Shown: in pieces, positions 23,801 through 35,000 of the stretch
How the letters are laid out: each line of letters begins with the position of its first letter
Numbering within the stretch: the stretch's first letter is position 1
DNA from: Simmondsia chinensis
Taxonomy: Eukaryota; Streptophyta; Magnoliopsida; Caryophyllales; Simmondsiaceae
Assembly (NCBI GenBank): GCA_018398585.1
Contig: JAGTTD010000007.1
Span: 7,261,320-7,325,319, forward strand
Direction: 5' to 3'
Length of the DNA stretch: 64,000 nt
The notes under the pieces: generated by a model
Seen by the model: the letters and a program-made list of their open reading frames with translations, nothing else
The model's database searches: none
What the model was told of the DNA's origin: nothing
Program-made: the position numbers and the translations under genes

Positions 23801-24393
23801 TGATATAGTCTTTGAAGTTGGAAAGCTAAGTAGATACACTAGTAATCCAAGTATGATACATTGGCATGCGGTACAAAGAGTACAGAAATATCTTAAGGAA
23901 ACTATAAATTATAGTCTTTCTTATGATGGGTATCCTCCTACTTTAGAAGGACGCTCGGATGCCAGTTGGATTTTCAATATGGAGGATTACGCTTCTACAA
24001 GTGGATAGATATTCTTAATAGGTGGGGGTGCTATTTCTTGGGTTCCAAGAAACATACTTGTATTACTGATTCTGCCGTGGCAACAGAGTTTATTACTCTA
24101 GCTTCTGTGGTACATGAAGCAGAATGGTTGAAGGATCTCTTGTATGAGATTCCTTTGTAGCCTAAGCCAATCTCAACAATTTCTATCTATTGCAATAGTC
24201 AAGCTACGCTTTCAAATTTGTGTAGTGAGGTGTATAATGGAAAGTCCAAGCACATTGATGTGAGACACAATTATGCGAGACAACTCATTAAGAATGGGGT
24301 AATCACTATGGACTTTGTGAGCACATATCAAAATTTAGCGGATCTGTTTACAAAAAATCTTGATTTTGAGTACAAGAAAAGGGATGGGTCTTA
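20895..24393 (+). pseudogene. gag-pol: Degenerate Ty1/copia polyprotein, 5' end missing
   Basis: The order is that of copia: gag from VMKQFHEIVRILNYFKQHNM (about 20906), the zinc knuckle CWECHKPKHMKKDC at about 21250, then a protease region (VDLGATKHVC) in another frame from about 21405. Next is the pre-integrase domain FSYLWHNRLGHVNF (about 21775), integrase traces with YTPQQNGVAERKN (about 22220), and the integrase C-terminal part ECIFVGYAQYSKVCRFYVIK (about 22495). Reverse transcriptase follows: FKARLVAKGFTQRQGIDYFD at 23074, LYGLKQAPK at about 23330, and KDMGEAEVILGIRI. RNase H is at about 24009-24390 (SAVATEFITLASVVHEAEWL). Many frameshifts and stops occur. The protease triad reads DLGA rather than the usual DSGA/DTGA. 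Its 5' part ends against the inverted LTR. Confidence 0.9.
22917..22972. repeat. 28-bp tandem duplication in the copia RT
   Basis: The 28-bp unit starting GATGAAATGGATCCC occurs twice in a row; the second copy matches over its first 26 bases. It lies in the N-terminal part of reverse transcriptase and shifts the frame. Confidence 0.88.
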
Positions 24394-26209
24394 AACCCGT
24401 CAATTTTAATCACCCATGGTGGACCCCGCAACCCAACACCTGGTACAGTGCCAGGTCTTGCGTTCAACGAGAGAGTTCCATTATCCATGTGATAGTAAGA
24501 ATTAAAGATAAATTCCAACCCCGGGTATAGTGCTTGGTAAACTATGACAAAGGGAAAAAGAGGTTGAGCACATGTCTTAATAGACCCAAGATACTAATTG
24601 AATGTTGTGTTGCAAGAACAAGATCAATGGAGTCTACCTATGTGAGTATGAGGTTTGGCCGATTCAAGAAGTGATTTAATGACAATAGTTTGACTCATTA
24701 CATTCATGAAAGATACGAGACACAAGGCTTAAAACGTGTCTTGCGCACTTGGTCCTGAAGAGTCACAGATGCCAACGCGCTGCTGCTGTGCATGCCGCGC
24801 TTCATGGCGCCCAGTGCGCCCAGTGCCTATGCCCTGGCACTTGCGCTCGTGTGCTGCGCCTGTGCGCTAGCCGTTGGGACTTTGTGTTGCGTGCGCAAGC
24901 CTTGGACCCATCCAGCGGTCAAGGACTTAACCTAAGGGTGTCCATGGGCCCACTCTAAGGTAACATCAAATGCTCTAGCATACTCAAAAATCCGTCTTAA
25001 GTTAGTACCACATTGCATCTAGGCGATGGTGTATTACCTCACTAGCGCTTGCATCAAACTTATGTGCTGGACTCAACTTCACTTGCTTTGTCCTTGCTTA
25101 TGCACATAATGTGCCTGACTTGCATCCCGTGCACTATGCCAGCGCTATGCAACAAACGCATAGCCCTCAGTTCGTTGATGCCATGCTCAAGCTCATTTGT
25201 GTTAGGCCCGGTTCATCCATACAAAGGATGCGCACTGCCCATATACTTGTGCCTAGTCGATGTCTGTCTCGTATCAACACAGCGCATGCATTGCACCTAG
25301 TCAAGGGTCCGTTCTAAACTAGTGTTGCACAACTAACATGCACACGCTTGAGCATCGTCATGCGCTTGACTAGTGCCACTTAACTAAGTCAATGCGCTGC
25401 TCCAAGCGCACATCGTCATGCGCTTGACTAGTGCCACTTAACTAAGTCAATGCGCTGCTCCAAGCGCACATGCCCCACAAGGTCCTACTTGGGTCAAGGT
25501 CCTTTATGTCCCGTGTCGCAACCAAGCATAGGTGCTAAAATCCAACGTGCACTCGAGGCTTATGCTCCAAGTGACCATGTCCGTGCAATGATTGGAGTAT
25601 GATGTGCCTAATGCCAGGCATCACCCTGCGCGTGGCATCCCAATTTCAAGGATCTTATAAATCTCCCCCACCAAAAGAACCTAACATCGGCAGGAAGTGT
25701 AAGTAACCTAAGAAACTTACATAGGCTATCCTTTGCCTTAGCCGTTGATGGACACCAGCAACATCATGTTCCAATCACGCAGAACATTAGTCCTTAGACA
25801 GAACCACAATTCAAGCTCACCATCTAGGCCAACTCTCAAGTCCAAACGCACATAAGTCCTTTCATACTAGTCTATTAATTGTACCATTTAACTTTCATTC
25901 GATTCAAGGCTCATCACGGATTGAGGTGCATTTAAGTCGCACCACACATCCAACCATCCATTAAAATATGTATAATAAGCATAGCAAACACAAGTATCTC
26001 ATACACAAGAGCTTCAGTACGATAGAAGGTGCTATTTATTATGACCATTTTCTCTGATGTATTTATTACTTTCACGAATTAAACAATTTGCCTGAAACTA
26101 TTTTTTCAAACATTTCATATTTGAAATCGCACAAAATTCCAAATATGAATTTTCCACATATTAAAAAACAACATCAAATTCTTCCCTCACTTTTTGATTT
26201 GATACGCCA
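24394..26209. other. Unassigned stretch, partly GC-rich
   Basis: No gene can be supported. The first 350 bp probably belong to the 3' part of the copia element. About 24736-25650 is much richer in GC than its surroundings, with many GCGC words. On the minus strand a purine tract (GGTGGGGGAGATTTATAAG, complement of about 25670-25690) could be a polypurine tract next to an LTR in 24736-25670, but I see no primer-binding site or partner LTR. The rest (25700-26209) shows nothing I recognise. Confidence 0.4.
25353..25468. repeat. Exact tandem duplication, 2 x 58 bp
   Basis: Two identical units lie at 25353-25410 and 25411-25468, each starting CATCGTCATGCGCTTGAC. I saw no mismatch between them. 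They lie in the GC-rich unassigned segment. Confidence 0.95.
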
Positions 26210-26556
26210 TGTTAGGACTACCCAAGAGTTTATTAAACTACAAATCGAAATAGCAAACATAAGTTGAAAGGGAATGGGGGAAAATATTAGACACCGGAAT
26301 TTATTTGATTCAATTGAAGTCCACATCCACGGAGGGGGAGCAACGATATTCACTATTATAACCGAGGGTTACAATATTTTTCACTCTTTCTCACTTTGCT
26401 CTTCCTCACTCTACAACACTAGCCAAGAGCATCTATAAATAGACCTCTTATAGTTGAAACCGTCGGAAGCTTAAGAGTCATATCGTTAACACAAGCCTAA
26501 TAAATCCAGCCATGATTATGACAGTCACCTGAAATGAACAATCTCCACATTTAACA
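26210..26556 (-). repeat. Probable 3' LTR of the deleted copia element
   Basis: The block has TGTTA...TAACA ends on the minus strand and follows a purine tract. It has no second copy in the window, so its limits are inferred. Confidence 0.5.
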
Positions 26557-26899
26557 ATCTCCCACTAAAAGACTGTACAACATTCCCCCATGCTTCCTCA
26601 TCACACGCAATCATCATATGTGAACTCTACTTGAAGCCCACCACAGCTTCAGTATATCAAGCAATACACTCTTCTATAGCAAAAATGCTAGATTCACACT
26701 CCCACTTGTCTTCTTTTAACGGGAATTCATTCTAGCTCCCATTGCTAGCTCTCACTTGACACTTTTACTCGACCTCACATCAAAATGACCCTTCTGATTA
26801 ATCAATTTACCCATTGGCTTTCTGCACTGAAACAAATCTCGGGAAGTGACTTCCAACTGACACCCTTTGACCTGCCAAAAGCTGAGTTTCTTGTAGTAA

Positions 26900-28050
26900 A
26901 CTCAGCATCGGCTGACTTTGACATTAAAAAAGTGTGCCTGACTTTAGATCACGAGCTATCACTAACGCTCCTTTTAAGACCATCCACTTTCCACCCAAAA
27001 ACCTGACAGAATAACCACTGTCATCAAGCTATCCAACTGATATCAGATTATTCTTCAACTCGATTACATATCTCGCACCTTGTAAAGTCCATAGCGACCC
27101 ATGCGGTGATGAAACATTGACATCACCCGTACTGACAACTTCCATTGATTGTCCACTTGCCATATACACTCTACCATAATATCCAACCATGAAATTCTGA
27201 ATCATGTCCCTACATGATGTAGAGTGTAACGAAGCCCCCAAATCTAAAATCTAGTCATCCACTTGTGAATGTATAGTAAGAGTCATAGCATTCTGTATCT
27301 CCTTAGTCACGACATTGGTTGTATTAGGATTTGACCTTTTCAAGACTCTACGTTCTCTCTTCATGTGCCCCGGTTTCTCGCAGTGCCAACACGCCCCTCC
27401 AGCCTATCCTATAGCTGCTTCTGCCTTTATGTGGTTTTTGCAAACTACTACCTCGGGTTTCTACGCTGAAGGTGTGATTCTCGCTCGAATCGTGTCGGCT
27501 CACCTCTTTGGCCAAAAATGAATCACGTACATCATCGTATTTCAATTTCTCTTTCCAGGTAGAATTACTTATAGCCATCTTTATGGCTTCCCAACTGTTG
27601 GGCAAAGATACTAACAACACCAGTGCTCAAATTTCATCATCAAATTTAAGTTTCACCAATATCAACTGATTTGTAATCGTATTAAAAGCATTTAAGTGTT
27701 AGGCAACATAAACACCTTCCACCATTTTCAAATTGAACAACTTTTCCATTAGATATACCTTGTTGTTCACCAATGGTTTCTTATACATGCCGGGAAAAAG
27801 CTGCAATCAAGCCCATTGTTGTCTTCTTGTTGACAATATTATGTGCGATAGTCCGGGACAGAGTAAGTCGAACGACCCCCAAAACTTGTCGGTCCAGTAA
27901 GTTCCAATTCTTGTCCTCTATATCTTCGGGCTTCTTCCCTAATAAGGGCAACTGCAATTTTTTTGCGTATAGAAAATCCTTAATTTGCATCAGCCAATAC
28001 CCAAAATTAGTCCCATCCTCGTACCGAAAATTTACCTTGTCGGTTGTCAT
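26900..28050 (-). pseudogene. gag: gag-protease fragment of a copia element
   Basis: The start at 28050 gives MTTDKVNFRYEDGTNFGYWL, the usual beginning of a copia Gag. After frameshifts the Gag continues with SLPNSWEAIKMAISNSTWKE (about 27600) and a Cys/His-rich segment near 27370-27400 that looks like a damaged zinc knuckle. The protease region at about 27241-27029 reads LGASLHSTSCRDMIQNFMVG and ends ELKNNLISVG. The next frame (about 27010-26930) has LDDSGYSVRFLGGKWMVLKG, which starts the pre-integrase domain. It then stops at SGTLF. Several frameshifts and stops make this a relic. Confidence 0.82.
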
Positions 28051-28089
28051 TGATGAATACTTCCTTTTTTAACCACCTCAAGCACTAAT

Positions 28090-30005
28090 AAAATTTTGGG
28101 TTTTTTTTTTGCTGAAAACCACCTATATTTTACGTGTAGTTTTAGAAAATCACCTAACTTTTTTAATTTTTCAAAATCACACCTAAGCTTTTCAAATTTT
28201 TTTTCAATGTTACACCTACTGCTAACACTGTTAAATTTTTATTTAATTAAATACGAAATTACTGAAATAACCTCCATAAAAATTTTTTTTTAGTTTGTAA
28301 TGAAATAAAAATTCCACAAAAAAGCAAGAACAAAAAATGTATTTTTTTTGTGCCAAAAGACTGTAGCAGCGCTCTAAACTCTCAACAAATTAACAAATTC
28401 TGAGGTGAAGGGTAATTTTATTATTTACAAAATATATTATTTAATATAGGAAGAATGATAAAAAAAAACCCAATTGGGCACATGTGAGTTTTTTTAGCAT
28501 TGCACTTGTTAAGTTAAAAAAAAACTAAACTTGCATTACTGAATTTTTTTTAGCACTCAACTACAAAAAAAAAAAAAATTTAGCACTCAAAGATGGAGAG
28601 TGAATCTCACTTGCCGCCTTGCAAGTAAGGAAAAAATTTGTACCAAATTATTTGTATGTGAATTTTTTAACACTATACTAAGAAAAATTAAAGAAAAAAT
28701 ATTGTCTTAGCAAAAATAAATTTTTCAACGTTGAATTGGACATAAATTATTTTTTTTGCATTGTATGAGTATCTAATACTTGCTCCCATATTTATATTCT
28801 TTGTCTTAATTCAATGTATTTTTGATCAAAAATACTAATGTGGAGTACGCTTTTGGTAATATATAAATATATTTATTAATATATTTTCAAAATATACTGT
28901 TTCACTTGTGCATTTGATGTGCTTTGGCTTAAATATGGGTGTGTCGACACATTATAAAATTGCTTTCTAGACCATGAGTCTACACGGAACATTACAGAAA
29001 CTCTAATCCCGAAAATTGGCGCCGTGTGCTGCCACGGGGTATCAATGTGTCGACACACAAAATTACAGAACCTCCATTCCCTTAGACACACAACCCCACT
29101 TTTGCGTAATATTTTGTGTGGGTTTTTTGACGATTTGGAAATAATTTTTAACTTCTTTTCAAATGTTGTGTCTATTCCCAAAGGACATTTACTAATCTAT
29201 ATAAAGATCATACCAAGTGTTTGTAAGGCATTTGAAAAATTACTTTTGAAAGTCACATCATTCTCTATTTCCATTTCTTTTACATCATTCTCTTAGCGTG
29301 CTAACATGGAAAATATATATTATGATAATATATTTAAGCCAAAGCACATCAAATACACAAATGAGGCAGTTTATTTTGAAAATATATTACAAAATATATT
29401 TATATATTACCAAAAATATATTCTACATTAGTATTTTTGAGCAAAAATACACTGAATTAAGACTTGTAATACAAGCATATGAGCAAGTGTTAGATACTGA
29501 TACAATGCTAAAAAAATTAATTTATGTCTAGTTTAACGTTGAAAAATTCATTTTTACTAGGATAATTTTTTTTTACTTTTCTAAGTATAGTATTAAAAAA
29601 ATTCACATATAGATAATTTTATATTTTATTAATTATTTTTTACACTGAAATTAACAAAAACTTTCCCCACTTGCAAGGCGATAAGTAGGGTTTACTCTCC
29701 ACCTTTGGGTATTAAAAAATTAGTTTTTTTATAGTTGAATTCTAAAAAATTCATTAATACAAGTACAATATTTTTATTTTTAATTTAATAAATACAGTGC
29801 TAAAAAAAATTAATAAGTGCCTAGTTAGGTTTTTTTTGATAATTCTTTCCTTAATATAATTTAATTAAAACTTAATATTTTGATATATTTATACTCAAAA
29901 TGGGACATTTCATATGATAAAAAGTTAATAATATCACCGTTAGGTTTGATATTAAATTTTTTTTAAAAATTTAGGTATAATTTAAAAAAATATAGGTGGC
30001 CTAAA
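28090..30005. mobile_element. Large fold-back (long terminal inverted repeat) element
   Basis: The left arm (about 28105-28935) and the right arm (about 29320-30003, reversed) are related over most of their lengths. Shared landmarks include CCACCTATATTTT at the outer ends, GCCTTGCAAGT, TTTTTCAACGTT, CAAAAATACTAATGT and GTGCTTTGGCTTAAATAT at the inner ends. The centre is about 380 bp. No transposase frame is present. Long arms without coding capacity suggest a Mutator-like or fold-back element. I could not fix the ends or a target duplication with confidence. Confidence 0.7.
28936..29318. other. Central segment of the fold-back element
   Basis: This stretch lies between the two arms and is not shared by them. 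It contains the 12-bp palindrome TGTGTCGACACA twice, at 28940-28951 and 29046-29057. No gene is visible. Confidence 0.5.
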
Positions 30006-30436
30006 TTTTTATCTTTGGATCTGTTCAACTTTGGTCCAACGTTGATCCCAAAGTGCTCACTGTTGTTCACACCGCGTCTCTGCTCTCCTCGCACTATCTA
30101 TCACCGATACACAGCAACCGACGCCGCTCTCCGGTCGTCGACTCAGACCAGCGGAACTCCACCAGCCTTAGAACGAACCACCGCGACGCACCACGTGCAC
30201 TATCAGCTCGAACAACTACGAGAACCACAGCGACGTTCTGTCTTGATTGTCGTCGTCGAAACCACGATGCTTAGCTAGCTTGCCTGAGTGAGACGCCACC
30301 GCTGGTCGATCTTCCCGGTTTCATTAGCTCCTGCAGAAAACGCATAAACAGCAAAATCACCTAGGGATTTGGCGAGTGATAAAATGTTGATTGAGGGAGG
30401 GTTAAGGTAGTTTGGGGGGGGGGGAAGGGGGTGGTG
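30006..30436 (+). promoter_or_regulatory. Upstream region and probable 5' leader of the DUF630/DUF632 gene
   Basis: GC content rises sharply after the fold-back element, and the stretch 30060-30330 is rich in CG dinucleotides. I see no clear TATA box. Two short upstream ORFs (ATG at 30267 and at 30384) and a long G-tract (30414-30431) precede the start codon. The transcription start is not visible from sequence alone. Confidence 0.45.
30384..30410 (+). other. Upstream ORF, 8 codons plus stop
   Basis: ATG at 30384 encodes MLIEGGLR and stops at 30410, 26 bp before the main ATG. If the transcript includes it, it could reduce initiation at the main start. A minimal ORF (MLS-stop) lies at 30267-30278. 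Confidence 0.45.
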
Positions 30437-30442
30437 ATGGGG
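30414..30442 (+). promoter_or_regulatory. G-tracts spanning the start codon (possible RNA G-quadruplex)
   Basis: Runs of 11 G (30414-30424) and 5 G (30427-30431) are followed by GG and then GGGG right after the AT of the start codon. Four or more G-tracts with short loops is a standard quadruplex pattern. Its effect on translation is inferred. Confidence 0.5.
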
Positions 30443-32063
30443 TGTAAAGGGTCAAAGGTGGAGCAGCCGCTGGTGACATTGTGCAGGCAGAGGAAAGAGT
30501 TGATCCGCGCTGCTGCCGACCACCGCTATGCCCTGGCGGCTGCCCACTTGGCTTACTTCCACTCCCTCATTGACGTCGGCGACGCCCTCTGCCGCTTTGT
30601 AGAGGAGGAGCTTGTCCTTTCCTCCACCTCCTCCTCCCCTTCCACCCTCTCTCCTGTCCTTACTCTCCCCTCTGATGAAAGTAAAACGGCCAAGAATAAG
30701 AAGAAAAAGAAAAAGAACAAGAAGAGTAAGAATGGGATGATGGTCAAAACGTCGTCGTCTTCGCCTTCAATTTCTCACACTGATTCAAAGGAGAACAAGG
30801 AAGAAGAGGGTTCGCATTTGCATCTATCCTCTTCTGATTCTGAGGTAGTAGACTGTATCGCTTCTTCTTCTTCTTCTGGTCATATTGAGATTGAAGATGC
30901 AGGAGAAGAAAAAAATCGTCCATCCCCAAAGCCTGGGATCTCTTTTAGCCCTACCCATGCGGAGTTTCCGTTTCCTAGCTATAATTTCAATTCTTATGAT
31001 CCTTATTTTAATCCTAATTCTTATAATCCTAATGACTTCCCTTCCAGTTCTTATAATAATAGTGGCCATTACCCAAATTATCCGTATAACTCATATGTGA
31101 ATTCCTATGGTTCTAATGCTTACTATATGAAGAAGTCTAAGACAGCCATACCATCTGTTATCTATGAGGAGCCTAAGCAGAACACCATTTATATGTATTC
31201 AGGTTATCCGAATGAAGGGAACTACCCGTCGAATGGGAATTACCCTGGGAATGGTGGGAACTTTGGGTTTATGATGAATTCCATTCCTCAAAAGGAAGGT
31301 GGGAATGGAACTAGGCAGCAGCAGCCGCAGCCGCAGAGTCTGCAGCCTCAACCGCCATCTCCCAAGGCGTCTGCTTGGGACTACTTGAACCCGTTTGAGA
31401 TGTTTGATAATAGTGCCTATCCAGGTTATTTTTCACAGCATACATATGGGAATGGGTCGAACACAAGCAGCCCAGACTCAAGGGAGGTCAGAGAGAGAGA
31501 GGGGATTCCGGAGTTGGAGGAGGAGACAGAGAGTGAGGTGACCAGGGAGCCAACCTTCAAGGAGATGAATAAAGTGCACGAGGATTTTGCCTTGAATAAG
31601 AACAAGAATAAGAATGTTCAGTTTGACATGGGGAAGGGTAACAATTTTGGCAAAAATGTGCGCATTGATGAAGGGGAGGGGCACAATTTGGGTAAGGGGA
31701 CGTCAAAGGGTGTGAAGTTACAGCCACCACACATGGAAGAGGCACAACCAGTGGAAATAAAGGAGGTGCAGAGTAGCACCAGCCCTGAAACTGATACCAG
31801 TGTCTCACTGAGCACAGAGGAGATGTCTGTGAATAACAATGGAGTAAGCTTTAAGGGTGATGTAGGTGTGCCTCATGACACGGGAGGATCATCCAAGCCG
31901 AGCAGCTTCACTACACTATCGGCCCATGGGACTAGAGACCTCAGGGAGGTGGTCAGAGAAATCAAGGATGAGTTTGAGGCAGCTACTAATTATGGGAAGG
32001 AGGTCTCGTTGTTGCTGGAGGTGGGTAAGGAGCCTTATTATTCTACTGGCACCCTTTTCAGAG
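30437..32063 (+). CDS. Exon 1 of the DUF630/DUF632 gene
   Basis: It encodes residues 1-542, with DUF630, the variable middle and the first 41 residues of DUF632 (ending EPYYSTGTLFR). It ends at CAGAG|GTAAGA, leaving one base of the next codon. The coding continues openly for 70 bp past the donor, but that reading lacks the family sequence. The exon 2 reading restores it. Confidence 0.92.
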
Positions 32064-35000
32064 GTAAGAATGTAGATTGTTCTGATATTTGTTTCTTTGG
32101 TTATAGGGAAGGTGGGGATGGGAGGTGGTTGTAGATTTTGTGAAAAGGTTTTCATGTAGAAACATGTTAATAATTGGACACTTAAGTATAATCCTAGCAA
32201 GCGCTCCTGCTTTTTGGCAACTTTTCTTAATAACTTTGTGTTTGACCTTTGAGAGGTGCTGAGCTCATTTTCTCAATAATTTTTCTTCTGCAATTTTTGG
32301 GATATGGACATCATAATCGCTCCTGGGAAGCTCTGCATTTTCTATACTTGAAAAAACGAACTAGAGCTACATTTCTCTTTCTCTTAACACAATTATTTTC
32401 ATCAATCGGGGCGTTTAATGTGACACTTGCCGTTATGCATTTGAGATTCATTTCAGTTTTTGGTATCTCAAACTCTTGTTGATAGTTCCTAGTATGTCTA
32501 CCTCTTTTTTTTCTCATCCTTGGTGAGTCTCTCTATTAAACCTTGGAGTAATGGCCAAAATCAATGTTTTCAATTAAATGTTATGCTTTGTGATAAGCTG
32601 AAATGAATATTAATTTCTTTGATATGTGTATCTTTCATGTTTCTGTTCAGTCATACTTGCGAGGATCTTGTACTCGGTTGCACCATCCCTCTCATCTTCA
32701 CATCATCCGCCAGTGCCCTTACGATCTAGTCATGGGAAAATGGCAAGGGAATATCCTGGGAGTACTGAGAATGGTCTAAGCTTTCATAGCCTTGCATCAA
32801 CTTTGGATAGGTTGTACTTATGGGAGAAGAAACTCTACAACGAAGTTAAGGTATGGTTACTATGCCTTTTTATTTTGAATGTTCTATTTGCAGTCTACGC
32901 TGCTGGTTTTTTATTTTTGTATGTTTTCCCCCTCTTAGACCCTATTCAATATCATTTGCTGTTTGTAGTTTTTTGTTTTTGATGAACTAAAACCCGTCTT
33001 TTGGAAAAGATTTATTTATTTATTTATTTTTTGTTTTTTGTTTTTCAGTTTTTCCCAGGCCTTTCAAATATGAAAATAGAAAACAAAGAAGGGAAAAAAT
33101 AAAATATCTTTTAAAAACCTTTCTCACGAACAAAAGTTGCAAATAGAAAATAATACCAAACATGCCTTAATTTGTTTAATGTCTAAGTTTTCTTTGAAAT
33201 TAACAAGCTTTTGATTTTCGTTCTTTGTAAGAAAGCTTTACGAATCACTTCTTGGTCTCTATAAACACACAAGGTAACTGTCATTCTCTTAGTCTGTAGA
33301 TACATGAATAGAGTGTTAATGCTGCTGAGGTTTGCAGGGGAAGGATATAAGTGATGAGTCATTTGAAGCAAGATATTAGTCTTCTATGGCTTCATAATTT
33401 TCGCTTCCATACTTGAATGGATATGTTTGTTCTAGGTCTTGCCTTCTTGTGCTCTAATGTTTGGTACTCGAGAGGCACATTTATGCTGGAGCAGTGCATG
33501 AACATCTAATATTGCATTATCAACGTTGGTAATGCTTCATCACTTAGGATGATTATGCAATGTGGTCGAAGCTTTTTACGAACTGCTAATGAATTGTCTC
33601 ATGTTGCTTCTATATATCTGTGCATTTCTACCAGATTTTCTATTAATTCAACAAAGGGGGTCGTAAGGGGGTCATGGGGCTGCTTCTTTGATTGAACTAC
33701 TGCCATAGCAATCACTAGAGGCTTGCTGGCTCCTGAATAGCTGAGATTACATCATTCCCTATAAATAGGATACATAATATATCTTTTACACCACGTGCTA
33801 AAACCATGAAATCTTTCAGAATAGAACTCTTAAGTTGGCAGAAACCAAGAGCTTAGTCCATGATATTGTCTATGATATATCTAGTTCGTATCAAAGATCA
33901 ATGTCTTGTGATGACGTGTTCTGATTTAAAATGACGGAGATGACCTGCATTTTTTCTTTTGATTAATGTATCTTTTTCCCCCAAAAGGGAATGTTTGAAA
34001 TAGAAATTTTTATATCATCTAATATATAGTTGCAGAAAACTCTTAAAATGCTAACTTTTCTTGCACGGAAATGTGATTTAACATTTCAAATTTAGATTTG
34101 CGTTTGAAACTTGTATCAAACTTAAAGGAAACTCAATTCAAACCTTGTTTGAAATTTTCGGATAAAACTAGATTTACCGAAAGATTTGTCGTCTAATTAT
34201 ATCACTTTATTAAATAATGATTGAATCATGCATGGTGGGCATGTATGTTGGACTCTTGATAGAGATTACGCATCCTTGTGCGTAATCGGTGGGGTTCCAA
34301 GGCATCTCTGTGCCTAGAAATACAATTGAACAACCCTGTGCCCAACCAATTAAGTATCGTACTTAGCTTTAAACATCCATGTGCTTAAGAAATAGGAATA
34401 ACTGATTTTATTCAAAATATCTAATGATTTTGCCTTTAGATTTTTGTTACAATGGTATTTATAAAGAAAAAAACTAGAATTCTAAAAAGAAACTCCTAAA
34501 CTGATAACAACAAACTAATATAAAACTAATCTGATGAACTCCTAATATGAAAAATATGAAATATATAGTATTAATAAAATTCTATTCTAATTAAAAATTC
34601 TAAAATACAAAAATTACAATAAGTTAAATTATTATCAAATATTTTAAATCTAGATCTTAATATTTTCTCCTGTCTCCATCAACTCAAATTTTCTTGCTTT
34701 TGTTTGTTGGAATACTTAGTTTTCTTGGTTATTACTTAGCACTAAATCTGTTTTAATACGTTACGCTCGTACTTTTCAATTAATGATATTTCAAGTGTAA
34801 ACACTCCCTCCTCGCTTCTAACTTAGAAACTTTGATTGCTTGTTCCACCGTTCTCATCTCTGCTCTCGCTTCTGCTTCTGCTTGTGTTTTGTGCAACTAC
34901 TAAGGTGTGGTGTGGGTATTAATAACTTGTTTTGATTCTAAAGCTTTTACTTCAGGGGAGCGTCGTTTCTGTAAATATTCCATGATTTCTATAACTATTG

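Larger units (their letters stand above)
26210..28060 (-). mobile_element. Internally deleted Ty1/copia element, minus strand
   Basis: Reading on the minus strand, gag is followed by protease and the start of the pre-integrase region. Sequence then passes directly to a purine-rich tract (TTTTAGTGGGAGAT, complement near 26555-26570) and a probable 3' LTR. No integrase, RT or RNase H lies between. The left LTR-like block spans about 26210-26556 (TGTTAAATGTGGAG to CCTAACA on the minus strand). The 5' LTR is not found next to gag, because the fold-back element begins there. Confidence 0.72.

Noticed and set aside
30053..30278. Overlapping open frames upstream of the host gene
   Set aside because: They are short, overlap in two frames, lie in a CG-rich leader, and resemble no family.
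30553..30747. Minus-strand frame rich in Phe and Leu
   Set aside because: It is the reverse reading of the Lys-rich part of exon 1.
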